64,000 bases of DNA, taken from the NCBI GenBank assembly GCA_029834535.1, contig JAQMWT010000028.1:1-64000 (forward strand), in the 5' to 3' direction. This DNA comes from Chrysophaeum taylorii (taxonomy: Eukaryota; Sar; Pelagophyceae; Pelagomonadales; Pelagomonadaceae). Under the pieces are notes generated by a model. It saw nothing but the letters and a program-made list of their open reading frames with translations. It was not told the DNA's origin and ran no database searches. This document shows positions 16,202-27,721 of this stretch, piece by piece. How positions within the stretch are numbered: the stretch's first letter is position 1; each line of letters begins with the position of its first letter. Made by a program: the position numbers and the translations under genes.

Positions 16202-19200
16202 ATGACGACGGCCTGCGGCGCCGAAGTGCGAGTGGTTGTGTGCCTGGCTGAGCCCGCGTGCACTCCATAGGTGTGGGTATCGTCGCCGACGGTGGGCTGG
16301 GAGAGCGGCGTCGTCGAGTCTTGCGAGGACGATGTGGTCGTCGTGCGCGTTGCGGGCTTGCGCCGTCGCATCAAGCTCGTGAAACAGCAGCCGCAACAGC
16401 GACCCAAAAAGCCGCGCGGCCTGCGGAATCCCTTCCAGAGCGGCCGGCGACGCCGAGGCGACTCGATCGAGGAGCCGGGCGAGCTGCTGCCGAGGAGCGG
16501 CGCGTCGTGCGTCGACACCCACAATCTCATCTCGCTGCCATACCTCCACGAGGCTTCGATTGTCGCTGCCGTGCGCGAACGCTTCGCGGCCGATGCGATC
16601 TACACGAACGTCGGGGCTATCCTCCTCGCCGTAAACCCCTTTCGCGAGATTCCCGGGCTCTACGACCTCTCGAGCGACAACAGGCAAAGACCGCCGCCGC
16701 ATCCCTTTGCCGTCGCCGAGGCGGCGCACAAGGGCCTCCAACGCCGCCGCAACCAGTCGATTCTGGTGTCTGGAGAATCGGGCGCAGGTAAAATTCCAGC
16801 GCCGAATTTTATTTTTGTCGTCGTGCGTGCGTGTGTCTGTGTTGTTGTGCCGATTGATTGATTGGCTCGCTTTGTCGGGCGGACCGATCAATGAAAGTAC
16901 GTGGCGGGTACCTCGATCGAGAGGACGAGCTCGGAGTGCGATGCGTATGGGAAGTTACGTATGACCGACCGTGTATGTCGAGACTACTACGTTCGCGATC
17001 ACGGCTGAAGCTTCACCGACGCACAAAAAATATTTTTCAATCACGATTGACCGATGCTACTTTTCCAGTTTCTGCCACATTTCGTGACATCGAACGATGA
17101 CCGTGCTCCTTTCGAATATTCTGTCAGCGGTTCCTTTGAGTTCTACTACTCGGCGGTGTGATGGCTCGACGAGGCAACCCGCCAGCATAGAATTGGCGTT
17201 CACCTCCTTAGCCAGCAGGAACTTTATCTTCCGGCTCGGACCGCGGCAACCCGAGGTCCTCCTCCTCCTCCTCCTCCTCCTCCTGCTTCACGGTTTAGTG
17301 TGGGCCAGACAGCCAGCCAGCCAGCCAGCCATCTCGAAGGTTCCAAACCTCCTCGGGTTCTTTTTCTCAACCCCGTCGTTTTTGAGACACCGTCTCCACC
17401 GCGGAGCTGGTGCAGGGCACTATTCACATGATATCTCACCGAATTATTTTCCAACGCAAGCCCAATCACAGTCCACGTCGTCAAGTTGGCGTCGAACGCG
17501 ATCATCATCATCTTCTTCACTGGAAAGAAAAAAACTCCCTACGTAATCTGTCTCGACGCGATGGTGGTGCTCGCTCGCTCTTCGTCACGCGCTTGGCATC
17601 CATCTTATCAGCTATCATCATGTTTGTCGTGTTTGTTTGAGACGACTCCACGTGTTTGTTGTCCAGGAGATCGTTGTTCTGTCGTGGAAACAACAGAGGT
17701 TCCAGCAGCGTTGTCACCACGACAGTAGTACTGCAACGTCGTTTCGATGATTCAGGCAAAACGGAGACGGCCAAGATAGTGATGCGGTACCTCGCGAGCC
17801 GGGTCGGGACCGGGAGCGTGGTGGAACGACGCGTGCTCGAGTCGAACCCGGTGCTGGAATCCTGGGGGAACGCCCAGACGTTGCGAAACAACAACTCGAG
17901 TCGCTTCGGGAAGTGGACCGAGCTGGACTTCGACGGCGGCGGGCGGATGGTGGGGGCGTCGGTGAGGACGTATTTGCTCGAGAAGGTCCGCATCGTTCAC
18001 CAGAATCCCGGGGAACGCAGCTTTCACTGCGTGTACGACATCCTCGCCGAGCGTAAACTGAGGTCGATGGAGCTGAGGCTGGTCGCCGACGACGGTTCTC
18101 CGTCGGGAGGATGGCAGCAGCGAAGGCGGCGTGACGACGACGACGACGACGACGACGAGATCCCTAGCGCCGGGTACGTCGGGGGGGTAGGCGTGCGTCG
18201 CGCGTTGAAGGCGCTCGGCGTCGACGATCGTGAGGTGAACGACTTGCACGACGCGCTGGTCGGCATGCTTCACCTCGGGAACGTGGACTTTTCTATGGAC
18301 GAGCAGCGCGGGGCGCGGGTGTCGTCTGATGCGACTTTATTAGAGACGTGCGGACGACTGCTCGGGTGCCTTTCGAGCGACGTCGAGGCCGCGCTGACGT
18401 CGCGGTCTCTCACCGCCGAGCACGAGACAATTAGGGTCGTGGTGACGGTCGACAAGGCGCGCGAGACGCGCGACTCGATCATCAAGGCGATGTACGCGGC
18501 TTTGTTCGACCGCGTCGTCGAGTTGGTCAACTCGAGCCTCCAGAAACTCCGACGAGAGCGCCAGCGAGATGGTTTCGTGGGCATCCTCGACATCTTTGGA
18601 TTCGAGGTGTTTGAGGTCAATTCGTTCGAACAGCTCATGATAAATTACGCGAACGAGCGCATGCAAAAGAATTTCAACGACTTTGTTTTCGAATTCGAGC
18701 AGCGCGAGTACGAGGTCGAGGGTATCGACTGGACGTTTATCGACTTTCCGACGAACGAGCCCGTTATCGACCTTTTCGAGGGCCGCGGCAACAAGCGCCT
18801 CGGCCTCCTCCAGCTCATCGACGAGGAGTGCGTCGTGCCGTCGGGAAACGACGACGCGCTCGCCTCCAAGTTATATCGCGCGCTCGGGGACCTCGGCCCA
18901 GTCTTCGAAGCCTCGGCCGACCACAAGCGCTACGGCCTCTTCGCCGTATCGCACTATCCCGGCCCCGTCTCCTACGCGATCGCCGGCTTTGTCGACAAGA
19001 ACAGGGATATCCTGCTTCCCGAGGTCGAGGCGCTCCTCGCCAAGGCGACCAAGCTCTACGTCGTCAAACAGCAGCCAGAACACAAGCGCGCAAACAGCCT
19101 CCCGGCGCACCCCAACCTCGCGAAAATCAACTGGGCCGCCGCCGCCAAGCGGCCCTCGGCGTCGTCGCCGCCCGTCCGGAAGTCGCTCCAGAAGCGGCGA

Positions 19201-20422
19201 CTCGCGTCGCAGAACACGCTCGCGTTCCAGTTCAAGTCGCAGCTCGCAAGCCTCCTCGACGCGGTGGAGGCGACGACCCCGAGCTACGTGCGGTGCCTCA
19301 AGCCCAACGACCGCGCGCAGCCGAGGACGCTCGACACCCTCCGACTCCTCGACCAGCTCAAGTATTCGGGCGTCTTGGAGGCAGTTCGCGTCGCGCGCGC
19401 GGGCTACGCGGTTCGCTTTCCGCACGCCGAGTTCGCCGCGCGATACGCGCCACTCGGTCCCACTATCGAGGCTATCCTTGCGGCCGCGCGCGACGATGGC
19501 GTCAAGCGTGGCGCCACGCTGGTTTTTTTGAGGCGTGACTCCTACGACGTCCTCGAGCTTCGTCTCGCGGCCGCGCTCGCGCGTCGCGCGACCTCTATCC
19601 AAACAATCGCGCGGCGCTTCGCGCAACGCTCGAAATTCGTCAAAACACGCCGCGCCACGAACTGCCTCGCCGCGCTCGCGAGGCGACGATGGCTGCGGAG
19701 ATGCCGCGCCCAGGTCCTAATCGCGACGCGATGGCGTTCGCGCGTCGCGCGCCGCGACTACCTCGCGAAAAGGCGCGGCGTCGTGGCGCTGCAACGGCTA
19801 TGTCGCAGCAACAACGACATCGTTGACGTCCTGTACACGGACATCTCCTTCGCGGTCATCGCCTTGCAAGCGGCAGCACGACGGTATGTTACGATTCTTG
19901 TTCGCGACGACGAAACGACGGTCGTTTTTTCGCAGGCGCGTCGCGCTCAACCAGCTCGCTCGCAAACGCGCCGAGGTCCACGACGATCCGCCCTGTTCGC
20001 GCGACCAGCCCTCCACCACCAGCGACGACGCGTGGGACACACACCACCCGCCCGCGCAGGAGGAGCTCTATCAGATGCTCGAGAACCTGCGCGCAGAACT
20101 CGCCGACGCGCGCCAAAGCGCGCTCCTGCAGGGCGAGGTTGCCCAAGAGCAGATCCGCGACTATCTCGGCATGATCCGGGAGCTCCAGGAGGAAGTCGAC
20201 CTCCTCAAGTCGGTCGCCGCGATCGACGACGTTCCCTTCCTCGAAACCGCGCGGCGCAGCGCCCATCGCAGCAGCCGCCGCCGCCGCCGCCGCCGAAAAC
20301 AACATGCCTCGACCACCTCTTCCTGGATCGACGCCACCGCACTCCTCAGCTGCACGACCACCTCCTCCTACGTCGAAGGCGAATCGGACGAGGAACCCGA
20401 CGAGAACTGCCTGCTCTCCTGA
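16202..20422 (+). CDS. Myosin heavy chain, short IQ/coiled-coil tail
   Basis: Four exons (16202-16225, 16271-16787, 17756-19883, 19936-20422) give 1051 residues. The introns are 45, 968 and 52 bp, all GT-AG and all phase-consistent. The motor domain (about 9-775) shows VWVSSPTVGWESG, the P-loop GESGAGKTE (176-184) split across the long intron, switch I NNNSSRFGKW, switch II DIFGFEVF, the relay helix ending and YVRCLKPN. IQ-type motifs follow from about 793 (SIQTIARRFAQRSKFVK, ALQRLCR, AVIALQAAARR), then a short coiled coil (EELYQMLENLRAEL...) and a basic/acidic tail. Myosins move on actin using ATP, for organelle transport or cell-shape work. The class cannot be set by eye; the short tail excludes a conventional filament-forming type. 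An aspartate run is encoded by GAC repeats near 18140. Confidence 0.9.
16788..17755 (+). other. 968-bp intron in the myosin P-loop codon
   Basis: The intron splits the Gly codon just before the P-loop Lys (GESGAG|KTE). It is about 20 times longer than every other intron resolved in the window. It contains a CTC repeat (17258-17285), CCAGCCAG repeats (about 17308-17330) and, near its 3' end, an imperfect hairpin (GTCGTGGAAACAAC at 17681 against GTTGTCACCACGAC at 17710). No gene is evident inside, and inserted mobile DNA is likely. Confidence 0.7.
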
Positions 20423-20517
20423 GAAGGACGACGACGACGACGATGTTTCGTGCGTGATTTAACACCCCCCGGGGGATAATAATATTATGTCGACCACATA
20501 ATTAATTAATTAATTCT

Positions 20518-21549
20518 CTACTTGTTGTTCTCAAAGGCGCGGTCCACGGCGAGGCGAATGCACCGCGCTTCGTCGGGATCGGCGGCGTCGATGTCGGTGC
20601 CAAAGGTACGGCCAAGGGCGGCGATCAAGTCGCCGGGGGTCTCAAATGTGCTCTCGGTGCGGCGCGAGCGAAGCTCGTCTGCGGTCTGGAGCTCGTCGTC
20701 ATCATCATCATCATCATCATAGAAGGGCGTGACTCTTAGCGTCGTGCCCTGAAGGACGAACTTTGCGTCGCGCGCCTGGCGAACGCAGAAGAGGTATTGC
20801 TTAAATATAAGATCGGCATTGGTTTGGACGCGATAGAGACCCGCCTCGAAGTGCGCCGGCGGACGCGAGTCGTCGAGATCGAAAAGAAGTCGCGGCTCCC
20901 AGGTACCGGGCGCGGACCGGATGCCGCCGAGTCCCGTCGCGCCGCGAGAACGGCGCTCGAGCGCCCACAACCGCCCGGTGCACACGAACCGATACGCGTG
21001 CTGGCCGTCGCGCTGTTCCTGGGCACCCAACTCGAGCGCGACTCGCGGTGGTTCCCCAAATCCAACGTCGCACAAGTACTCGTTTTCGACGACGATCGCG
21101 GCGTGCGTCGGGGGATTTTCGCCGTCCCAGAGGTCGTTCTGCGGGCTACGAATGTCGTCCTTGGGCGCGGGGCTCGAATCTAAAGACGAGTCCGTGCCGC
21201 GATATACGCGCGCCATTACGAGCCGCGCGTCGTACCCCAGCCGCCGGAGCAACCAGCAGAAAAGGATGTTCACCTCGTAGCAAAATCCGCCACGACGCCG
21301 ACAAACGATCTTCTCGTACGCATCGCCCACATCCAGCGAAATCCACCGCCCGCCACCATACGTATCTATGTTCTCGAATGGCACGGCGTCGAGGTGCGCG
21401 GCAATCAATTCGTTCAAGCTCTGCGCTTTATTCGTCTCAAAGTCCAGATCATCCAAACGTAGCCCCAGCCGATCGAGGTACTTTTCTCGGGACAACTCGA
21501 CGCCATCCACGATTCGCCACATTGCGTCATTTTGTTGCAGCGCTCTCAT
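20518..21549 (-). CDS. Arylamine N-acetyltransferase (NAT)
   Basis: This single-exon protein has 343 residues. NAT enzymes transfer acetyl or longer acyl groups from CoA to aromatic amines or hydrazines through a Cys-His-Asp triad. All three are visible: Cys90 in RRGGFCYE, His149 in THAAIVV and Asp161 in YLCDVGFG. The N-terminal YLDRLGL and VPFENID segments are also typical. The first ATG in frame is at 21549; the GTG further upstream was not used. A GAT repeat near 20700 codes for a run of about eight Asp in the C-terminal part. The gene converges with the myosin gene, their stops lying 95 bp apart with an AT-rich TTAATTAATTAAT run between them. Confidence 0.92.
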   Translation of the reverse strand: MRALQQNDAMWRIVDGVELSREKYLDRLGLRLDDLDFETNKAQSLNELIAAHLDAVPFENIDTYGGGRWISLDVGDAYEKIVCRRRGGFCYEVNILFCWLLRRLGYDARLVMARVYRGTDSSLDSSPAPKDDIRSPQNDLWDGENPPTHAAIVVENEYLCDVGFGEPPRVALELGAQEQRDGQHAYRFVCTGRLWALERRSRGATGLGGIRSAPGTWEPRLLFDLDDSRPPAHFEAGLYRVQTNADLIFKQYLFCVRQARDAKFVLQGTTLRVTPFYDDDDDDDDELQTADELRSRRTESTFETPGDLIAALGRTFGTDIDAADPDEARCIRLAVDRAFENNK

Positions 21550-21599
21550 CGCCAGAGCAAAGAACAGCACGACGAGTGCAGCACATTCGAAGATCCTTC

Positions 21600-21960
21600 G
21601 GAAATGAGAGGGTTTAGAAGCAAACTCGAAAGGTTAAGGGGCAACTTAAGCGGATTAACTAAGGCGCTCAGATTAAAGCAGCTCAGATTGGCGGGGGTCC
21701 GAGCGTCGTCGAGCGGAAAGGAGACCTGGGGCGAGTGGAAGGAATTACGTTGACGCAAGCCGACAGTAGGGGGCGGCTATGCGTAAGCCTAACCGTCCGA
21801 GCGCCAACAGGGACTTGGCGGCCGGGAGACAGACGTAGGGGGGTTAAGGACTAATCAACTCAAAGAGGCACGGGTGCGTACCCCCATGGTTCGCATCCCA
21901 CTCTTCCACGGTTGCGAGAGCGGGATGTGCGAGGAGGGGAGTATCCCGGGAGGATCTCAT
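21600..21960 (+). repeat. Dispersed repeat related to the Helitron-like unit
   Basis: AAGCAGCTCAGATTGGCGG and GAGCGTCGTCGAGCGGAAAGGAGA here resemble segments at 11945-12000 (copy A), 31085-31150 and, in reverse, 53400-53460, 54300-54340 and 55330-55380. The following AACCGTCCGAGCGCC...GGTTAAGG is shared with 31200-31245. It seems to be a fragment of the same repeat family without the helicase part. Confidence 0.5.
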
Positions 21961-21974
21961 CACTCTAGTCGTGC

Positions 21975-23055
21975 ATCATCGTGTTGAATGGCGTTGACGA
22001 GACCAAAGGTACCAGACAGCGCAAGTTCTCGTCGATGCCGAGGAGGAGCGGTTGTTCCGTTAGGCAGATGGCGTCTTTGATGAGGCATTCGATTCGACGC
22101 GCGGTTCAGAAGCGCATCATGACGCAGACAATGCCCGTCTTCAACCATATACGCGTTTCGGGCTGTCATCAAGTTTGCAAAGTCGCCGCGTGGACCGGCC
22201 AGTTTCTAGTTCTCGAGTGGGACAATTGCTCGTGGAAGGAACTGACACGCAACGGCAACCACATCCAGATCGTCAAGTGGGCGCGCACCAACGAATGTCC
22301 CGAGGACGACTAGACATGCGGCTGGGAAGCCCTAGCCGGCCGCATTGGCGGAGGTTCCCATATGCGGGAGGGGAGAACGCACGCGCTCGAATACAGCAGC
22401 ACCGCAAGGTAAGGTGGCCGGCCGCCTCGAGGTCCTCATCTACGCGCGCCCCAACGGGTGTCCGTGGAAAGAAGAGACGTATTCTCTGGCTCCGGCCACC
22501 CATGCGAGGGCGGTCGCCAACGCACGGCCATGATTCGTGCTCTTCTGCTGCAGCAAGTGGGGGCTACCTCGAGGTGTTGGCATAGGCTCGCGCCAACGGG
22601 TGTCCATGGTACGAACAGACGTGGTTTCGTCAGGCTGACGCTGGGAACCTCGATGTCCTAACGTGGTCACGCGCGAGTTGGTGCGAGTGGAACGAACGGG
22701 CTTGCTCCTAGGCAGTCAGTCAGTCAGTCAGTCAGTCAGTCAGTCTAGAGCGGCCAGCTCGCGGTCCTCAAATGGGAGCGCAGCAACACGTGCCCGTCGA
22801 GTGAAATGGCTCACTCTAATGGAGCCTTGGCCCTTGACTGGCGAGTTTTGGGGACGTGAAGGGGCACGCGCCAACGGGTGCCCGTGGAATGAACCAACGT
22901 ATCACGAGGCAGCGCGATTTGGTCGGCCTGAGGCTAGAGTACCTAATCTGGGTGAGCGCATGCAGACGGGTGGTATTGACCCACGTGATCCTTGGCTGCG
23001 CTCATTGGCAGCCATCGGAGCCCACCTCGAATGGGCGCGGGCGCCTTCATTTCGT
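21975..23055 (+). pseudogene. Decayed ankyrin-repeat gene (ARANGCPW type)
   Basis: Pieces of ankyrin repeats run through several frames: AAWTGQFLVLEWDNCSW, HIQIVKWARTNECPEDD, RLEVLIYARPNGCPWKEET, RANGCPWNEPTYHEAARFG and GAHLEWARA. Intact family members repeat a unit like GHLEVLKWARENGCPWDE of about 27 residues many times; such proteins are numerous in microalgae and bind partners of unknown identity. Stops and shifts occur throughout, and a GTCA microsatellite interrupts the array at 22713-22745, so no full protein is possible. It is the host's own gene type, not a mobile element. Intact paralogues probably exist elsewhere in the genome. Confidence 0.7.
22713..22745. repeat. (GTCA)n microsatellite
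   Basis: About eight copies of the tetranucleotide GTCA lie within the decayed ankyrin gene. Confidence 0.95.
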
Positions 23056-23258
23056 TGGCGGAAAACGCGTTTTTTTTGCGCTGTTTCGGCATCGTCAACA
23101 ACCCAAATTCTATACACCCCGGGTCGAGTGTGGTTGGACTAGAGCTCGCGAGATGGAAAATTTTATGGCGAATGTCAGGCATTTGTGGTTTGAATAAACC
23201 CAGAGTTGGCAAAGAAATCTCACAAGAGGAGAGATTTCAGATTAAATCAGTGCGCCGT

Positions 23259-23988
23259 TTACAACAAAAGCGCGAACTGGTCGCCGACCTTGGGTGTGAT
23301 GACACGGTTGACGAGAATGAGGTAGCTGTTAAGGTTGGGCCTTGCGGCGGCAAGGGCCTGCTTCGCGGCGTCGGGGCTTGTTTGCCAGACTTGGGCAATG
23401 TCGGTGACAGTCAAAAAAACTTCGTTGACATAGAATCTCGCGAGCAGGACGTAGTTGTTGAGCGACTCGGTGGCGAGCAAGTTGTTGGCGAGGAGCCCCA
23501 TCGGTCTCAACGTGAGGAGGACGAGGTTCGCCGCCTGGTCGACGGCGACGGGGTCGGACCCTCTAACCGCAGTTTCTAGGTCCGCAAACGCCGCGAGACC
23601 GACGTTGACCTTGGAGCCGTACTTGCGGTACGCGTCGTCTACGCGCGTAGGTCAAGCGAGTCGAGACAACAAGTACTCGCATCGAGTTTGAATTCGGACG
23701 AACGGAATTTCTCCGGGTAGTTTCGTCTCGAGGTCGAGGGGCTGCGGCTTCTTCCCGAATTTGTACCAGAAATCTGTGGGGCGTCACGATGTCGTTGAAG
23801 CACTGACCTTCTTTGAACAGGGCGTTGGCGTTGGTGAACTCTCGTTCGACCGATTTAGCCGGCGACGGCACGAGTCCCGCAACGCCGCACCATCCGAAAG
23901 CTTCCCTCCGGCTCGGGAACTTGATGCTGGCGTCGAGGGTCTGCGCGATGCGGAGCAACAACAGACACCGCCACATCTTCTGAGACAT
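23259..23988 (-). CDS. Predicted thylakoid-lumen protein, unknown family, with a GC-AG intron
   Basis: My model has three exons on the minus strand (23988-23808, 23773-23681, 23638-23259) giving 217 residues. Intron 1 (34 bp, GTCAGT...CACAG) joins FKE to DFWYKFGKK. Intron 2 works only with a GC donor (GCGAGT...GCGTAG, 42 bp) and then reads FVRIQTR-Y-DAYRKYGSK in frame to the stop. The N-terminus MWRCLLLLRIA then RREAFGWCGVAGLVPSPAKS looks like a signal peptide plus a second, twin-Arg-like lumen signal. The mature part is helical (LRPMGLLANNLLATESLNNY, YVNEVFLTVTDIAQVW), with a length and feel like extrinsic photosystem proteins such as PsbQ or Psb31. I cannot name the family from sequence alone. 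If the GC donor is not used, the reading frame breaks and the locus would be a pseudogene. Confidence 0.6.
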
Positions 23989-25016
23989 GAGGGTTTTGAA
24001 TGGTTGACGGCTATGATGAGTGGAGGACGGACGTGCGTAGGCAAGGGGTTTGCGGGGTTATTACCGCAAGCGCAAACGACGAGAAATTCCGGTCGGGGGG
24101 CGCGAAGACCGTGGCGCCCACTGCAATGGCTCCTTGAGCACGGGAGTCTCGTACTCGACATCTGAGGCACACCCAAAAAATTTTGTCCCGGGACTTGCGA
24201 CGGCGTTTGATAGGGAAGAAGGCCGCTGGACCACCGGATCCATCGGCGTCAGTAGCGCCCCGCCGCCTTGATTTCATCCTCCATCTTCCGGGCAGCCAGT
24301 TCGACGCGGCCAGCTGCAGTCGCGTCGTCCTGGGCAACAGGAGTGGCTGCAATGGCGTCGTCCTGGGCAGCAGGAGTGGCTGCAGTGGCGGCCTCGGCCG
24401 CAGCCTCGGCATCGTCGTCGTCGTCGTCGGTTGTCCGATCGACGTTGGTGCTGGGGGCCAGCTTATCCCAAGTCCATTCTGTCTTTCTGTCTGTCTGTCT
24501 TAATTATAAGTGTCTGAGAAGAGCGTAGGAGGTGGATGCAGGGCCGGGCAGATCATTTCACAGCGTGGCGGGAACCGAGGGAGCGAGACTGAACGGCGCG
24601 GGCGCGGGGAGGACGCTCGCGCGCGATTTAGGCCACACGGTGCGCCTCCTCGGACTCCGGACAGCCACATTGTCATCGGCGAGACGAGACGAGGACTTGG
24701 CGGACAGCGGGCCAACGACGAGCGCCTCGAGAAGAAGAAGAAGAAGAAGAAGAAGAAGAAAGAAGAAGAAGAACGTGCGGGGGTTGATGCGTTGAGGGGG
24801 GGCAATGAGGAAGAGGACTTCATGGGGGGGAGTCGTCATCGTCGTCATCGTCGTCGTCGTCGTCGTCGTAATCGCGATCGTCGAAATCACGATCGTCGAA
24901 ATCACGATCGTCGAAAACATATGAAAGGACGAGTGGTGCGCGATAAATCAGAGACGAGCTTGGTTCGTTTTTTTTTCTTCAACATCGTCGTCGTCATCGT
25001 CGTTGGAGGTGTGGCG
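23989..25016. other. Intergenic region with repeats and a possible short acidic ORF end
   Basis: On the minus strand near 24440-24270 an Ala/Asp-rich open stretch reads TAATPAAQDDAI, then IAATPVAQDDAT, then VELAARKMEDEIKAAGRY and stops. It contains a 30-bp tandem duplication. It may be the end of a small gene, but no start is clear. GAA repeats (24730-24773), GTC repeats (about 24837-24868) and three copies of a 15-bp unit GATCGTCGAAATCAC (about 24870-24915) follow before the importin gene. Confidence 0.4.
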
Positions 25017-27721
25017 TTAGACCCGGGCGGTGTGGGCTTGCATCTTGGATCTGGCGTACTTAGTAATCTCGGCGTCTCGGTGCTCTCCGAGGAGGACGTG
25101 GACGGCCTCCGAGGCGAAGAAGGAAGAGGCGGGTCCTTGGGGTGTGACGTCGGCGAGGTCGCCGATGAGGCCGATGGCGTGGGTGACGACCGTGTCGTCG
25201 GCCTTGCCCTCTTTCGCGTCGTCGGCGATGCGCATCAAAAAGGCAAAGACGTTGTTGAGCGCGGGCGAATGGGTAACGAGGTTTTGCTTTTCGCCGTCTT
25301 TTAGGCCCTGGATAATGCCCGTGTATGCCTCGAGGATGCCTTCGCGGAGGACGTTGAGGTAGTCGACGAGGTCCTCGTCTGCCTGGGGCGGGAGGACCGT
25401 CTGGCCGGCCTGGTCGAGCATCTGGAGCGTGTAGTCGAGGTATTTGTCGAAGGCGCCGCCGATGGCGAGGGCGACGTCGCCAAAGCAGGAGAGGACGTTG
25501 GGCTTGACTTGGCGGTTGAGCTCTGGGTTCTGGAGGTCCTGAAGGAGGCACTGGACGAGGGGGTCGCAGACGGGGATCATCTTCGCCTCGAGCGCGCGAC
25601 AGAGGTCGCCCGCGCATCCGACGGCCGCGTTGCACACTTGCCAGTCGGTGTAGTTTTGAAGGCCGCGGACGATAAAGGGGACGACGTCGGTGAGGTATTT
25701 TTCGAAATCGGCCTCGATCGCCGCGGCGACGGCGCCGAGGGCCATGAAGGCCTCCTCCGAGGCGACGGGGTTCTGGTTGTGGAGAACTCGGACGAGGACC
25801 TCGACGACGGGGTCCTTGAAGCTCTTGACGTCCTTCTCGAGGGCGCGCGTCGTGACCTGGATGACCGAGCAGAGGGAGGACTGGTGTTGATCTCGTTCCT
25901 CCTTGTCGTCGTTGCTCAAGACCTGGGCCTGGAAGGTCCGTTGAAGCTTGTGGATGATGTACTGCATCAAGTCGACGACGACGGGGCGCGTGTCCGAGGC
26001 GTGCGACTGGACGAGCATGTTGATCGCCTCGTAGGCCTGGCCGCGGAGGTTGTTTTCGTTCCAGTCGGGTCGGTCGGTCGCGGCGAGGAGGGCGTGGAGG
26101 AAGGGCTTGAAGTAGGGCGAGAGGGCGTTGGTGGGCTGCTTGACGCCGGCGGTCGCGGCCGCGTTCTGGTCGTCGCACGCCTGCGCGAGGTTGAATATGG
26201 CGAAGCACGCCTGGGCTGTGACGCGCGCCGCCGCGTCCTGGAGGGCGTTGACGAGGGCCGTCGCGAGGGGGTCGAGGCACTCCCTCGAAATCCGCGGGGC
26301 GTAGAACTCGCAGACGCGCGCGAGCGTCCAGGCGGCCGTGTCCTTGACGAGGACGTGGTCGTCGCAGAGTCGTTGGATGAGAACGGGGAGCGCCGTGCTC
26401 ACGGGGTTGGCGAGGGAGTCCTGCTTTGGTCCATCGATGATCTGGCCAAAGGCCATGATCGCCGCCTCGCGGTCGCGCCAGTCGGCGCTCATGATCTTGC
26501 TCTCGAAAAAGTGCAACACCGGGATGACCACGTCGTCCTGAATCGTCTGCGCGACGAGCGCGAGGCATACGGCGCCCGCGGCGGCCACGTTCCACGTCTC
26601 CGCGTCGGCGTGCTCGTCCTGGCGAAGAAGGGCATACTGAAGCAGGCTCGGGACGAGGTGGGCGGCCGCCTGCTGGACGTACCGCATGCACCGCTGGCCT
26701 CCTCCTCCGGGCGGCGTCGCGCCGCCGGGCGGCGCCATGCCGCTCTCGGCATCCTCCGCTTCCTCCTCGAGGAGCTCGAGCTCCTCCTCGCAGAGCGTCG
26801 ACCAGAACTCGATCGCCATCATCGCGACCTGCTCGCTCGCGTCCTTTTGGATCGCCTCGAGCGTCAGCTGGAAGCACGCGTTCATGTACTCGGCGAGGCG
26901 GTCGTAGTAGAGCGAGGCGATTCTCGCGAGTGATTCGAACGCGACGACGCGGAGTCGATCGTCGCGCGACTGCGTCGCGCGGCACACGACGTTCATTATC
27001 ATGTTCCGCTCGTTTTCCACCTCAAAGTTGTGGCGCGTGAAGACCAGCGCGTTCAGCAGCGCCCCCGCCCCCGCGACCCGCACCCCCTCGACGCGGTCCT
27101 CGCGTAGCCCGTCGACGATCGCCGTCAGGATCTTGTTGGTGTCGGGCGGGTCGATCGCCTCGTCCTCGAGGTCTTCGCACAGGTACCCCAGCGCCTCGAG
27201 GGTCGCCGTCTTCAGGAGGTCGCCGTCGGGCACCTCCGTCGCGGCCATGTTCCCCTGGAGCGCGTCCAGCAGCTCGGGCCACTGCTTGACGGGAACCTCG
27301 AGCGCGCCGATCTTCGCGACGACCTGCGACCCGGAAGTCGCCGCGAGCCGCTTCGGGCTCCGGAGCGCGGCGAGGCACAGCCCCTTGATCTGCGCGCGCA
27401 CGGCCGCCTCCACGCGCAGCCATCGCTCTTTCTTCGCGTCGGCCGTCTGCGCGTCGCGCGCCGTCAGCAAATTCTTCAGGTGGAGCCCCGCGAGCTGCCG
27501 CGAGTTGACGTCGCGGCCCGTCTCCTCTGACGACAGCTCCTGCGCGAGGGCTACCATGAACTGCGGGAGCGCCGAGCTCTCCCATTCCTTAAGCTGCGCC
27601 TCGGCGGCGTTTCGTTGGTTCAGGTCTGCGACGACACGATGATTTCTTGTGAAAAAGAGGCACCACACAAACTCCACGCACCAGACGATTGTGCCGCGAG
27701 GAGCGTCGCACTGAGGTCCAT
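25017..27721 (-). CDS. Importin subunit beta-1 (karyopherin beta)
   Basis: Two exons (27721-27682 and 27625-25017) around a 56-bp GT-AG intron encode 882 residues, close to the 876 of human importin beta-1. The N-terminus reads MDLSATLLAAQSS-D-LNQRNAAEAQL, as expected, followed by the importin-N region (QLAGLHLKNLLTARD) and HEAT repeats to the end (for example WTLARVCEFYAPRIS, REAAIMAFGQIIDGP, YTGIIQGLKD). The continuous open frame extends into the intron, which gives a false longer N-terminus. The protein carries cargo with importin alpha through nuclear pores and releases it on RanGTP binding. The acidic loop DGPKQDSLANP-type region and an EEELELLEEEAEDAE stretch are present. Assignment is firm. 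Confidence 0.95.

Noticed and set aside
21880-21925. tRNA-like GGTTCGCATCCCAC
   Set aside because: Looks like a T-arm, but no matching acceptor stem or anticodon arm upstream could be found.
22700-22760. CRISPR-like array from regular short repeats
   Set aside because: A simple GTCA microsatellite without spacers; the genome is eukaryotic.
25509-26933. 474-codon open frame opposite the importin gene
   Set aside because: A mirror of GC-rich coding sequence; Val/Asp/Glu-rich shadow product, while the minus strand is clearly importin beta.
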